Below the pieces are notes generated by a model. The model was not told where the DNA came from. It saw only the letters and a program-made list of their open reading frames with translations, and made no database searches. A stretch of DNA of 64,000 bases. It comes from Fomitopsis serialis (lineage: Eukaryota > Basidiomycota > Agaricomycetes > Polyporales > Fomitopsidaceae). The stretch lies in NCBI RefSeq assembly GCF_022376445.1, contig NW_025955048.1:99472-163471 (forward strand). Reading direction: 5' to 3'. The position numbers and the translations under genes were made by a program. This document shows positions 21,222-34,045 of this stretch, in pieces. Within the stretch, counting starts at the first letter, position 1. Every line of letters starts with the position of its first letter.

Positions 21222-21914
21222 GATTGCAGAGCGGCTGATGATAGGACTCGTCTTCGGTGTACTGGTTAGTGTCAAGTCGTTTGCCTGTGGACTTTGATGT
21301 TGTGTTTTCGATTGTATGTACTGATTATAGGGGCTGAATAAATAGCGGTTACGATCGTACTGCTTACATGTACATAGTCAGGCTTGAGTAGTATGATAGT
21401 ACTACTGGTGGCTGTGAACGGCCTTGGATGGTGACGTCCCGTTACACTTCTACGGCGGCTCTAGTAGTCAGCAAAGAACACTGAGCTGTCAAGGAAATAT
21501 AACATTTATGGTGTACGCCTTTCACATACATAGCAATAGTACATATGCACTGACCTCCGTTTGGTCGAAGTGAAGGTGGCGGGTCTGGACCTGACAGTAC
21601 GTCGTAGTAAGTTGGGCGCTCGCGAGATCAGATCTGAGTCGGTACATACGAGACTGAGCGCTCCGAGTCTCCTCTCTTCGCTCCTCCACTAGCATAGTAG
21701 CAAGAGCAAGTCTCTGCTTCCTCGGCGCACCTTCTGACTGCCTTCGCGAGGAAGTACTTACTACATATGTTCTTCAAGCCACATCGACGCGGATTCAGAT
21801 CTCGATCTCGATGAAAAACAGCCCCCTTTATCGCATTTCTCCAGCATTTCTCTCTGGGACGACGGTCATACGGCCTTCACTTTTTTCTGTCGAAAACAGG
21901 ACTACGCATTCGTG
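21222..21914. other. Intergenic region between aldo-keto reductase and M7
   Basis: No exon found. Contains the reductase 3' UTR and the M7 promoter. A run of T and C before 21915 resembles the leaders of other family members. Confidence 0.4.
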
Positions 21915-23422
21915 ATGGCAATCTCGCTGACGATGTCATACAGAGCAGCCAAGGCCCACCTATGCTTCGCGTACGGAACGGACGTGGACAAGTACCTCTC
22001 GGGGTTCGTGGGGGACGATCTGCGGACGCTCGGGCTTCCGATGCCGCACGAGTGCCTCTTGAAGGCATACCGTACCGGCCGCGTGCGATGCAGGTGGTAT
22101 GTGGAGGATGGAACTGTACGTCCTCCTTGTGCGGGGTGCGGGTCGTCTGACTCTGAGGCATTTGCAGGCATTGCACCGGCAGATATCGCAGGTGTTCTAT
22201 GACGTGCGAAAGTACCCGTCCCCTCTTATTGATTTACTGATGTAAGCCCAACTGACATTATCGCGCTGCTCATGCCGCTCATGTACACCTTTGTTGCCAG
22301 CGTGTGTCTTGAGTTCCAGGAAGGGTATGTTTACGATTCCTCGGTTCGAAACTCAGCACTGACGCTATCACCCGCAGTAACAAGCACAGCGTGTTTGCCT
22401 TCCCGCCTGCTACACCCAAATGGAAAGGGAGTAAGGCTTCGAAGTCGTTCGTGCGCGCACCAGTGGCGTCTTCCTCAGGGAAAGCGCCGTCCATGCCGAA
22501 ATCGACATTCATTGCAAGACATGCGGCTTCGCCTTTCGCCCGATTACCGTCATCGCATCCGAGCACGACGCAGTCGCGTCCATGGTCGTCGCATATGAGA
22601 GACCCACCAGGCTCCGCAGCAAGCTCGACTAAGGCATCCAGCTCGGAGTACGCAGCATCAACATCCTCTTATACAATTGAGCTTCCCGCAGCGACAAGCA
22701 CTCCACCGTCAACCCGGAGATGGGGTCCATCTGCACGGTCACAGGACGACGTTGTCCCCAAGGTGGAGGAAGAGAGCCACGAGGCTATTCTCGGTGGCGC
22801 CCTTTCAGATCCGAGGCCACCTCAGGCTACTATCGACTCGCCCCATCGAAGCACCTTCCCATCTCCTGCAACCCCTCGCAACCCCTCCCGCCCCAGCGCT
22901 AGCCATGGGTCCTCCCCCACACCCTCTGTCTTCTCGTCAGCGACGACTCGTAGCATCACGACGTCGGACGTGGGGGCTTTGACACGCGAGGTTTGGGACG
23001 TGCGTAGGGAGATTGCGGCGTTGCGTGGGAGGGAGGCATCGTTGATGCAGCGACTCGAACGGGCGAAGAACCCGGACCTGCAAGCGGAGCCGCTGAGACG
23101 GGAACGGCCTTGGACACCGGAGGCGCATGGGCCACCGTCGGTGGACGGCGAGATCGCAGGTATGTTTTACTTCTCATGAAGACTTGGTCCAGCGCACTCA
23201 TCTCGGTGAGAAGCTCTCCGCGCTCAGTTGGAGGCAGAAACCGAGGCGCGACATGCAGCGGAGAGGGCGCTGAAAGCTGAGCAGCGGCAGCGCCAGTTCG
23301 CGGAGCGCGTCGTGGCGGATGCGCGGCGAGAGTACGCAGTGCCGTTCGTCGTGCCTGCGCTCATGGATGCGCTCATCAAAATCGCGGAACTCAGCGATGG
23401 CGTAGTTTCGGTCGGCAGGTAG
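21915..23422 (+). CDS. Clustered family member M7, complete, 5 exons
   Basis: Exons 21915-22115, 22168-22241, 22301-22324, 22378-23159 and 23238-23422 give 421 residues. Exon 1 (67 codons) has MSYRAAKAHL, YLSGFVGDDLRTLGLPMPHE and a closing VRCRW, very close to M8. Exon 2 is helical and ends LIDLLM. The 24-base micro-exon reads IVCLEFQEG. The long exon is Ser/Pro-rich with GKAPSMPKST, VVPKVEEESHE and a helix (REVWDVRREIAALRGREASL). The last exon continues the helix and ends with a conserved block (VVADARREYAVPFVVPALMD) shared with M8a. The last acceptor is ambiguous: the in-frame choice is GGCAG at 23237; the better-looking CTCAG ten bases earlier breaks frame with the previous donor. M7 lies about 5 kb from the M8 array and is its nearest relative. 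Function unknown. Confidence 0.78.
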
Positions 23423-24894
23423 CACGCAACTCATCGGCAATGCAGTTAAATAGGTACGATGCAATTGGCCTTTTTCTCGGAGAGCGGTCAAGACGAACTC
23501 ATCTAGCTTTGAGCTGTGTCTGTTCGTTCATCTGCTATTGATCATAACTTCATCACATGAAGACCGCCGCCTCTTGCACGCTGACGCGGCTTGTATTTTC
23601 AGGTGGAAGGGCACGTCCAACCGAGTTACTGTATGCGCACGGTGACGCCGGTCAAAGGGATAGGTTTACATGTCTTCAATGCCTTCTACAGCAACGGTAC
23701 GCAACCGTTTACGTAAACTCTAAGTTCCGTTTATCGATGCTGACCCAGAATAGAGGTACATCGTTGGGCAGTGTAAGATCATATATACTGTTGTATTCAG
23801 ATTATAAGCTGTGGTACCGCCTCATGCCGTCCGATTGGTCGTGTCCTCAACTTCGGGCAGGGTGCCACTCTAAGGGCAGTGCTTGATAGCTGCACGCTCC
23901 GAAGTAGATGTATGTTATCCGGAAGTTGAGTACGTTCTCATCGAGGAGAAAGCTGACTGTCAATGATCAGATGGTGCATGCTGAGGCACGCGCGTGTCGA
24001 CGTCAGCATCCACTACATGTGCCTGACATCTCGTCCTGCCACCAGCATGCGAAATCTGCCTTCCCAGCGTCCACCGGCGTATCGCCCATTCACCTCTCGT
24101 GTGAAGGCCTGTGTGCGCGTGTGCGCGATTCACAAACCTTGCGCCTTGCTCTAGGGGTCTTCGTGCCGGTACGTACATCGGGCAGCATTTCAGATCGGGA
24201 CTGATACCGTGACGCAGGTTGCTCCTGAGGGTTGTGGTATAGAACAACGTCTCAGTAACGCGATGCAGAAGGCGCCTAAGGACAGCAGCGGGGATATCCT
24301 GCCCTCAGTATTATCGCTGACTTCGCTGAGGCCGTGTTTATACACCCGATGTGCGAGTGTGCCTGGCTATCCTCGAGATGACCGCTGGAATGCACCGGGC
24401 GACGCATGTAGCTACGCATCGCCTGGCCAGGGCGCGGTTCAGGACGTCAGACCCAGTTTCCACGCAGCAACCAGAATGTGATGGCGCTCCTCGAGCGGGC
24501 GGTACAAAGAGCGCGGTAAGCTTTTCTTCCTCTGAGTAGTGCCGCTCTAACGTGTATTGTGGTATAGACGTCCTGGGCTTGGGTCGTTGAGCACCAGAGC
24601 AGGAATCTTGCAATGTAACTACGACCTGAATGAACCGAGGGAGGTGCGTCACGTCTGTTTCGTGTCGCGGCGGTAACGGCGTCGACTCGGACGCCGGTAC
24701 TGATACGCCGTCTCCCAATGATCCCTAGGTATTAGAAGGAGTGTCCGAACTCGTGGCTCATCCAGGCCAAATTTCTCGCATGGCGACGTCATGCAATGAC
24801 AACTTCAAGCCCTGAACACATTGTGCCAGAGGATATTGTTCGTAGCCCAGAATGTGAGTGCGATTCCCTTGAGTGACATATAATTTGTTTAAAC
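23423..24894. other. Interval without a supported gene
   Basis: About 1.5 kb of short ORFs on both strands; no family motif, splice chain or repeat recognised. Confidence 0.4.
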
Positions 24895-25269
24895 ATGGCT
24901 ATCGCGGCTCCGGAGCGCTTAAAGGTCATCGTTCTCGACGGAACTGAGATATGTATGAAGGCCTGGCTTGATGTCGGCCGTCTTGCGACGGACACGGAGC
25001 CAAACTCCGTGGTATCTGAATGGATGGTCGCAATGTCATTCCTCAGCGATTGTGGCGATTTTGCCTTGTACTCTACGGGCCAAACTACGACGGTCGGTTA
25101 TACCAACGGCAGGCGCTTGCGTGTTTACGACCTCTGCGGACAAGGTACGGAACAACTCGTTAGAAGCTCCATACACATACCGGTGGCATGTGTTAGAAGG
25201 CACAGCTATGTGGTGCCGCACTACTGGCGATGCTCCGAAATGAGCAAGCCACCAGTAACCGGCGGTTAA
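24895..25269 (+). CDS. Possible small ORF, 124 aa, unknown
   Basis: Single ORF from ATG 24895 to TAA. It contains a fairly natural stretch (RLKVIVLDGTEICMKAWLDV) but no recognisable domain, and it ends shortly before the F-box gene. It could be a chance ORF or one exon of a longer gene. No CT-rich leader is seen. Confidence 0.25.
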   Translation: MAIAAPERLKVIVLDGTEICMKAWLDVGRLATDTEPNSVVSEWMVAMSFLSDCGDFALYSTGQTTTVGYTNGRRLRVYDLCGQGTEQLVRSSIHIPVACVRRHSYVVPHYWRCSEMSKPPVTGG

Positions 25270-25433
25270 ATAAACTTGGGCTGTGCATCGCCCTGCATTG
25301 CCTCGCAGATGTCTCCCCTAGGATACGCCGCATCGATCTCCTCAAAAGACATGCCTCTACTTCCCAGGGTGAGTTTCTCTCCGTCACTGTCCACCTCGTC
25401 TAGCGAACCTCCTCCACAGCTCCCTTTCCGACG

Positions 25434-27303
25434 ATGTCAGGACCCTCATTACCAATAGTACGTCCATCATTCGCCCCGGCGCATTGCTTGACCCGGGCTG
25501 ACGTGTGCGCGTACCAGGACTCTCGAGGTTCACAAACGAGGCATCATCGTCAACACGCTCCTGTTATACCGTCAACGCCTTTTCGTCTCCTTCCGATCGA
25601 GTTGTTCGAGGAAATCATTGCTTGGGTGCCATACTCCACGCTGCCCGCCGTCATCTCAGTCTGCCGTGCATGGCATGGCATGACCATCAACCTCCTTTAC
25701 TCCACCGTCGAGCTCTGCAGCCGCGAGAGCTTCACCATGTTGGCAGAGCAATTGCACACGTCTGCACGTGTCAAGTGTCGCCTCGCAACCACATGCCGTC
25801 TGGTCGTCTCTGATCGCGCCTTTCCCAAAACGCCTTCGGAAGCAAACCGAGATGCTTGTAACCACTTCCTCCACGCACTACCACCCGTCTTCTGTACTGC
25901 GATGACTGGTCTGCAGACTTTGCAGATTGACGGGGCCTACGTCTTGCTATGCCGTCGTTGTTCTTCATCACCCTTCCCATGTTCAAGACAGTGAAGTCAC
26001 TGCACTTGTCTGCCTTCCATTTGCACAATATCTCCGAGCTACGGCGTATCATCTGCGCCTTTCCTCAGCTCGAAGATCTTATTTTACGCGGCGGTCGATT
26101 TGCTCAACTGCGCTACGCGAGCGACGCGGACATCAAGCAACATCATCTAATGTCAATCCCTCAACTTCGGCATCTCATCATCGAATCGGATTTCTGTGAA
26201 GATTCATTCATCGTCGTCGTCGACTGGCTCGTGCGCTCGTGCGTCTGTTCTGGTCTGCGCGAACTGACGATCCGGCATCGTGACGCACCCCCTGATCGGT
26301 ACGTCCGTCATGGTTTTTTGGTAGCGTCTTTGTTGTCACAGTGTATGTCTTGTGCTCCGCTCTGATCCCGTTCGCAGGTGCAGGTGGGCCAACTGCGATG
26401 CACCCCTCGACGACCAGAGTGCCGCAGGGATCAAGCGACACCTTCAGCAAGACCATGCCGCAGACATGCCTCCATGTAACAACTCTGGACAGTCGCTGGG
26501 CCATAGTCACACGATGTGCCGCTGGAGCGACCACCAGAACTCAACGACCTGTGGGAAACAGACCCAGAGCGCTCATCAATACGCGCGGCATGTCGCTGCA
26601 GTCCATCTCCGCTATTACCAATGTGCCTGCAAGCGGTGCGGCAACCTCCTCTATTGGCGGGATGCCTTGAGACGTCACCAAGTGGGGAACTATTGCAGAC
26701 ATTGTGAGGACCCTAAGGCGCGCAGCGAGGGGGTGGACCATTTGCTTAGGGCAGCTGGCCCATCTCTTACTTGCGCTCGCAGCGTAGGTCAAGCCATCTT
26801 CTCCTGGCTTGAATTACGCAGCTGATACTAGCACATGATAGGTCGGAACAAGTGTGTTAACGTCCTTTGAGCACAACACAGCGTTGCGATCCTTCTACGT
26901 CGATATCAATGCCGATGATGTCCGAGAATATCAGTTTCGGGAGGGCTGCCTACGGTGGGTCGCGGAAGACTTATGCACCACTCTATCGACTGTGCGGGGT
27001 CAATCGCTAGAGCAAATCACGCTCAGTGGCTGTGTCGAAGTCGCGGGGGACTGCGACAACGGATACCACCAAGCTATAGAGGAGCTTGACTTGGAAGAAC
27101 TACACAGTGTCATGACTCGACCCTGCTTCAATGCGCTACTCAAAGTCAAGGTACAATGGAATATAAAGGTCATTCCAGACAGCTTGTGTGCCTCGGCGCC
27201 GACGGTGGACGGCATTGCCCAAGAGTTTGCCACTCACTCCCGGAGGTTCTTCAGACCATGGGATGAACGTGGTATAGTATGTCTCCTACATTTCTGGGAA
27301 TGA
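25434..27303 (+). CDS. F-box protein gene with internal C2H2 zinc-finger exon and LRR-like C-terminus; one apparent frameshift
   Basis: ATG 25434. The first exon has a clear F-box (FRLLPIELFEEIIAWVPYST, then ISVCRAWH), which in the family binds Skp1 in SCF ubiquitin ligases. Leucine-rich segments follow (KSLHLSAFHLHNI; PQLEDLILRG; IPQLRHLIIES). Near 25945 the frame must shift by one base (IDGA... to PSLFFITLP), so there is either a consensus error or a mutation. The exon ends at 26298. A spliced exon at 26378-26783 encodes C2H2-type fingers of the Agaricomycete kind (CRWANC..., MCRWSDH..., CKRCGNLLYWRDALRRH). A canonical 58-base intron (GTAGGT...GATAG) then leads in frame to 26842-27303, which resumes the LRR-like part (LRSFYVDI; LEQITLSGC). 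Phases fit across both junctions, so fingers and F-box may be one protein, presumably a substrate-recognition subunit. The alternative is two genes with a fortuitous phase match. Confidence 0.6.
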
Positions 27304-28134
27304 GACGTGAGTTAGTGTTCACATCCGAGGCAGAAGTCATGTCTCATTTCGATGGTGATTGACAGGAGAACTACTCAAATATATGGGACCGCAAGCGAGA
27401 CATCCAATATGACCTCGCGTCCTCGTCGTATGAGAGAACATGACCTACCAGAAACATCAGCAGGAGGCAGGAGCCGAACGCGTCGCGCATGGGCAGAGGC
27501 AGTTGCAAATCGTTGACATCAGGAGGTGACTCGGGTGACGTGGCTACACAGGCATCTATTATGTATGAGGCTGGTCGAACATCGTTTGTTCCGACACGTA
27601 TAGTCAGAACGACACAACACGCAGTGTCAACGTGTGACGCGCTCGCACAGTCAAACCTGAAGCCTGAGGACTCGGGAGCCACCGGCCATGTCACGCCCAG
27701 GCTGGCTGAGGGCATCGTGCCACCGTAAGCAAAGCCCACGATGAGCCGATCCGCGAGGATGGCTGTCAACGTCGACGCTGCATAACCTTAGGTTTGGGAG
27801 AGAAGAAGGCCCGCGAACTCTGCGCCTCCCAGATGTACCTAAGAACCATTCTGCTTAGCATCGCAGACCAGTGCAAAGTAGACAGGTGTGCACCATTGCG
27901 GTGGAAGTATGCAGGATGCACCACTTGGACGACGATTCCCTTTGATCATCTCGCCGCATGATATGCATGTGTGTAGCCTACCGCGTGTACCCTATCGCGC
28001 TTTCCACCTGTATGCTGCGCTGTGTGAGTATATCATCGCCGAACACGGGCCATGAAGACGATAGCATGTATGAAGATGACGCACGATGCTGCATAATTTC
28101 ATCTCAATCAACCATCATTACTCGTGAATCATCC
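27304..28134. other. Intergenic region before the tandem array
   Basis: No exon or repeat recognised; convergent 3' ends of the F-box gene and M8a lie here. Confidence 0.4.
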
Positions 28135-29769
28135 TCATTGCATTGTTTTAGCGACGACGTTACCTACTACACTGGCCCCGAAAAGTGCACTGTCACTGAG
28201 CTCCGCTATCTGGATGAGCGCATCCATAAGCGCAGGGACGACGAACGGCGTCGCGCACTCCCGCCGCGCATCTGCCACGACGCGCTCTGCGAACTCCCGC
28301 TGCCGCCGCTCTGCATACAGCGACGCCTCTGCCACGCGCCGTGCATCGGTCTCCGCCCTCAGCTCTGCACGGAGTGCTTCACGCGAGGAACATAAGCAAG
28401 CTGAGCCCCAACGTCGCGGATGTAAGACACACCTTCCACCTCATCCTTCCCCTCCGAACGTCCCTCAGACGTCCATGGCCGCTCCCGCGCACGCAGAGGC
28501 ACCTCTCCCGGCGCGCGTTTCCCTGCTCCAGCCGCTGCACCAGCGCCGCTTCCCGCGCACGCAGCGCCGCCATCTCCCGACGCACGTCCCACACCTCGCG
28601 CATCAGCGTACCCACGTCCGACGCCGTCGTGCTGATGCTGGACATGCTCGTCGCCGAGCTCCTGGCCGAGAACATCGACGACGCAGAGGACCCGTGGCTC
28701 GCGCGCGAGGGCGACGGACTTGAGCGGGAGCTCTTCGCAAACGCGTACGAGGCGCTGGGAGGAGGGAAGAGGCCGCGTCGAGGAGACTCCTGCGACGGTC
28801 GCTTCAGGGCTGGAGGACTGCTGTGCAGGATAGCGTCGTGGCTCTCCTCCTCGACCTTGGGGACTACGAAGCCTTGTGGCCGTGCGGACGTTGTCCCGTT
28901 AGCGGTGGCCGCAGCTCTGTAGTTTTCGAAGGGGACGCGAACCCCACGCCGGATGCTGGGGCACTGAACGCTGCGGTACCCGGACGCAGGCCTGTCGACG
29001 AAGGTGTTTCCTTGGGAGCGGCGGAACGTTCATCTGTGGAGCTGTCAGCCTCGCCGTGGAACCTGGAAACGAAGTGATTTGTGTGGTCTTGACCGGTGCT
29101 CAGCTACAGGCATTCCGAGAATAGGCACGGAACCTACACTGGTGTGACGGTGCCATTGGTCGCGCCAGCGGCGAACTCGCATGTCTCGCGAGGAGCGTCG
29201 ACTTGGGCGCGGTGGGGGCCTTGCCGGGGCCTGGGGCAGCACATCGCGTGTGTGCGCAGATGCCTTTTTCTGTCTTTATAAGCGAAGGGCGCGGAGGCGA
29301 CCGTCCGCGATCCGCTAGCAACCAGCCATGAGCGACGCGCCTCGTACACGCGACGTCCCGACCCACCCGTCATGTAGTTCGATCCTCCCACTGACGAAGG
29401 GACGGTGTGAAGCGTAGGATGCTGTGATGTAGCGTACGACAGCTCACATGAACAGATCCGGAAACGACCTCGTGGATCTGCGAATGTCTTGGAAGGCAGC
29501 GATGAGCTGCCGGTGCAACGACTGTGGGTCTGATCAGAGTCGGAGACATACCTAGAGCGAAACAACACACGCTGCCATCCGCCGCGTCCCAATTGCACAG
29601 GACAAATCCTGTGCGCCACGACTTGAGACACATTCGTGTGGCATCGGCAGCCCCAACGTCCGCAGTCGTCTCCAAGGAAGCCCGCTAGGTACCGTTCCGC
29701 GTCCTCTTGGTATATATTGAACAGACGAGCCTTGTCCGCTCTATACTGAATGAGCATCGTGACCGCCAT
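28135..29769 (-). pseudogene. Clustered family member M8a; only copy with the original last exon; several single-base losses
   Basis: Minus strand, start ATG 29769, stop at 28135. The structure follows M8b and M7, but exon 1 breaks after FLGDD because single bases are missing relative to M8b and M8c (in GACTTGCGG near 29650 and in TTGAAGAC near 29625). More one-base losses occur in the later exons. Unlike M8b and M8c, this copy keeps a complete 3' end: the long exon runs down to 28433 (RSEGKDEVE), and the last exon 28364-28135 carries FAERVVADARRE and PFVVPALMDALIQI, matching M7. So the array begins inside M8a, and only M8a shows the ancestral 3' end. It is inactive if the consensus is right; if the losses are sequencing errors it is the intact gene. 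Confidence 0.65.
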
Positions 29770-32429
29770 CGCGAGTGCAGGTATCAGTGGAATCGAGGAG
29801 GAAGGAGGAGCAGGAAGAGCGGGAAGAGCAGGAAGAGGACAACCCCTTGCAAGAGGATGTAAGTTGGATGTAAGTTGCGCATTAGGCCACGGCAAATCCC
29901 GCGATCGAGATTGAAATAAAATTAATGCGCATGCCGTGCACGGATACTCTGTCGTCGATATCCGGAGGCACGGTGCACGAAGGTGAAGGGATTGTCTACG
30001 TCTGCCTGGGGAGACTACCTCTGTCAAGCTCTGCGAACTACCCAAGAGTCAGGACCCTCGAGCTCGTTCACCGGACGCCCAGGTATGGAACAGAAGCGGT
30101 ATGTATCGTGTCACGGGCGACTCCCCACTAGTGGCGACGCACCTTGGGCGACCTCTGTTAGCTCTGCACGACGCCCAGAGGGGGTCAGATCCAGACGTTC
30201 GCATGACGATGTCACGACACACCGGGAGAGCCACCAGGATCGAGTTGCTCGCGATTGGCGATCTGCGGTCTCGCCCCGCGTCGAGCGCCGGTTGCGCATG
30301 CCCATGACGCGTCTCTGACAGGTCTCTGACGCATGTCGTCGCCGCTGCTCTCTCTGTCCGCGACTCGTCTTGTCGACTCGTCCAGCCAGCAATATCCGTC
30401 CACGACCGCCATCCGCTCTCCGCGTGAGCACCCCGCCCTTCCGATGCGCCGAGGCTTCTGCGTGCCTCGCAACACGACCCCGGTGCCCGACACAGGCACG
30501 ACCCGCGCACAGTACTAGTATCGCGCCTGGTATGTATGCGTGTCCGCCTTCCCTCACTGTACTAACGAGTGTCCCAAGGACGCTCAGAGCGCTGCGCCCC
30601 GCCCCTGTCCAAGACCCGTTCTCCGTCCATTCGCCCTCCACACACCCGCCCGCCCACCATCCCTCCCACGCGTCGACTGCGCTACCCGACGTACTTCCCG
30701 TGTCCCGCGGTCGGCCGTCGCAAGCCAACGATCTGCTGCATACAACGCGAAGACATGAAGAAACGGGTACGCGTCAGCGACACCGAACACGCTAATACGG
30801 GAGTGCGTACCGGACCCTCTGGTCTACACAGATGGCTGTCCGTGCTGGCGTCCGCACGGTACGTGTCACTGTGGACGCTGCGCATCCCGCGCGCTGTCGC
30901 GTTCTGCGTGGCAGGACCACGTCAGCCGCCTGGAGCGACGCAAACTAACTGACGTACCGGTGGCGATGTGCAGCCCGCGAGACAGGCAGGTGCGTTAGAC
31001 CGTTCTGCGTGGCGACGTATGTGAGTGACACTTGCAGGGCAGCAGGTCATGAGTCACGTACCACAGCGAGCTCAAGTTGTGGATGCCGAGAGCCGTGCTT
31101 GAGGCTGACGTCTGCATAGTCGAGGGCCGCTCGATGCGAGACATCGGGAGCCGCGGATGATCAGACAGAGGGCGGACGTCGTGACCTATGGACGGCAGAC
31201 CAAACGCTCATGCATCACGGCTCGGCGCGTGCGACGCAAGACCTCATGTGGGGAAGCAGCTTGCACGGTCGGTGAGGGCCGTGCGGGAGGGACGGTGAGC
31301 GCGTGAGGGGACGTGCCAGAGACTGAGCAGCCCTGGACCAGCCTGCACACAGTGCACGCCCGGGCAAGGGGCAACCGGCGTGGCAAACTCCGCGTCCACG
31401 TCTGCTCGCACGGTGGTCGCGGCTCACGAGCGCGGACCAGGACGGCCGTTGGATACGTATGGGTGCGCGCAGCCGCTTGTTCGCTAACACAGCCGGTCGC
31501 GAGGCGTCGGTCGCACAGAAGGCGTGACGGCGGTGTGTTTGCGGACGGGACTCATAGAGCGCAGGCAGAGGCAAGTGGCTAGCGCGCAGATGCGTGCTGA
31601 CCGTCACGACCACAGGGCTTCGCTTGCCGACTCAAGGACGTCTACGGACCGAGGGCGAGTCCGTGACGATACGGGGATGGGCCGCAGGTGCTCTCATGAC
31701 ACACAATTGCACGAAGGTACGTGCGCTGTTGCATCCGCTTGCCATCGAGTGACATGGACATCGACGTGCGGCCGCCTCCTCGCTTACGCTTACGCGGGGC
31801 GCGGACGTTGCTATACCGACCCAGTGCTCGCACAACGAACACACGTCCGGTCCCCACGCCGGGACAGTACGGCACCCGAGATTACGGCACCCGAGACCGA
31901 TCTCCTCGCCGTCACCGGACGTTGAGGGCTCCATGTGCCGAGTGAGTGCACAGGACGAGGTCGGTTCTCAAGGAGACGAGCCAGTCTGCCGTCCACCGAG
32001 CCAGGCGAGCAACTTCCACCCACCGGGAGCTCACGGGGCACGCATGGCTGGGACGGGCGAGGCCCGACATGGACATGCCGGTCTGCCCTGTGTTACGCAA
32101 CGACCGCGGGCGGGACAGGCCGAGCATGACGGCCCGGGGTTTGCTCTGTCCGCTGTCCGGAGCGTCGCCGTGCGCAGCGCGCTGTCAGCTCTGCTTCAAC
32201 AGTAAGCCGGTGACGACGCGCCTGTGCACGCCGCCGGCTGAGTGTGGTCTGTCGACGTGGACTACTGCTACTGCTATGTAGATGGACGTATCCCCCGGAC
32301 GAATATATCTGTTGAGTGCAGATGTGAGTGGTAGCGGACGTGACGAAGCTGAAGAACTCGCTGCGAGCAGAGTCGAACGCGGGACGGACTCTGACGGGCA
32401 GGACGTTAGGGACGCAGGCATATGACAAC

Positions 32430-32790
32430 AGTGGAACGCATGGACGTACCTTCCAAGTCCGCCGTTTGAGACTGGCTAGTGTTCTGTCGAGAGCTGGGAG
32501 GGCATGGTGAGTCGTCGGAATCGCGCATGCCTTACTTCTGATGTGACGCACCTAGCCAGCTTGTACTTGGTTCGACGGATACTCGTCAGTGACCAGTCGG
32601 TGGATGCCAATGAGTGATAGCGTACCTAACGAGTCGGTGGTCTCCGGACTCTGGCAGGGCTGTAGTTCGACAGGATCACGTATGCCGTGCGATCATCCTG
32701 GTGAGAGGTTCATTGAGCTACATAGACCACGGTGGACGAATGGCACTGACTTACTATCCCGTTGACAGGATGCCTCCTTGGTTCGAATGC
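32430..32790 (+). repeat. Internal duplication in array spacer, copy A
   Basis: Homologous to 33725-34045. Shared order: GTACCTT..GTCCGCCGTTTGA, GGCAT(T)GGT..AGTCGTCGG, TTCGACGGATA, GCCGTGCGATCA and GTGAGAGGTTCA. Equivalent copies lie at about 43585-43945 and 44880-45200 in unit 2. Confidence 0.65.
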
Positions 32791-33724
32791 AAGTCTGGTG
32801 CAGGAATCGTTAGCGCAGCCCGAGACTCGAGGACACTGGCGACCGCCTACAGCGGTCCTGCTGCCTGACGATCGACTTCTGCGTAGCGACCGTGCCCATC
32901 CCGGGCCGAGCCCCATCGTGCAGCTCAGCCCATCTCACGATAGCCGATTGGTTCATCGGACCCCGCCGAGTCGCAATTCAAAGGCACGGCGCTCCGGACG
33001 CAGCAAGACATCATCAAGATGTTGCAAATTGCACAGTAGTGCCACGTCCGAGATTCCCGTTCGGTGCGCTTCCGAATGTCGTCAGCTGCAAGCCCACGGC
33101 AGACGACGAGTCGCGTATTCGATACAACACGACGACCAGTGGACAGCGGCATCGTCTACTACCCGCAACACGACTGGACCGACGACACTGCGCATGATTT
33201 TTGCAGACCAGTCCTGCATGCGTCTGGCGGTCTCTGGCAGCGGCGCGTCCCCATGTATCAATCAAGGGACAGGCACATGAGGCCCAGAACACCGACCTCC
33301 GATCGTGTGCAACGAGCCACACCAGTACCGCAACGCTGGTCCGGGCTCTCGCACACGTCACGGCGATCGGGATGACCGGTAGTCTCGGATGCCCTGTCTC
33401 CTCTAGCGAAGGATACACCCACTACGTACGGTAAGTACTGGTGTATAGTATGGTGTATTGTGCGTGAAGCACGTATATTCCAATTCGTATTGAAGAGACC
33501 GTCAGCTTGTCGATTGACCGAGTTGGCAAGAGAAGTGGCGACGTACCAGTTCGTCTTACGTGGGGTAAGTAGCATTGTTATTGGGAATGGAAGAGCGGAA
33601 TCAGGATTAGAGAACAAATCCACAGCCCGAGAACAACGTACCGCACGTGAATATCAGGTAGGCAGGCTGCGGAGTACGCGGAGGACACCGTGACTGCGCG
33701 CACACGACCTCGGTAACAACGGAA

Positions 33725-34045
33725 TACGGGTGTACCTTACGGGTCCGCCGTTTGACACCGGCTATCGCGTCGAGCTGGACAGGCATTGGTTAGTCGTCGG
33801 GATCGTGCATACTCTGCTTCTGATATGACACACCCAGTCAGCTTGCCTCCGGTTCGACGGATATCCGATAGTAACGAGTTGGTGGTTTCTCGACTCGAAT
33901 CGGGCTGCGTTTCTATGACATTGTGTTCGCCGTGCGATCAACAGACTGGTGTGCCAGTGAGAGGTTCAGATTGAGTTCGACGACAAAGAGTGAACGACGA
34001 TGACTTACAGTTGCATTGATGGGATGTTCGTAGTCGACACCTTCA
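33725..34045 (+). repeat. Internal duplication in array spacer, copy B
   Basis: Second copy. Both copies translate in parallel around the words VRRL and VRRI, suggesting a repeated exon pair of a gene and not a simple DNA repeat. Confidence 0.6.

Noticed and set aside
22391..23179. M7 long exon taken as a stand-alone intronless gene
   Set aside because: The exon 1 domain, exon 2 and the micro-exon upstream join to it in phase, as in M6, M8b and M9.
30111..30728. 205-codon minus-strand ORF (and its copy at 41220-41882)
   Set aside because: GC-rich shadow ORF with Arg/Gly/Ser bias. The plus strand over the same segment has the compact Cys/His exon and better splice signals.
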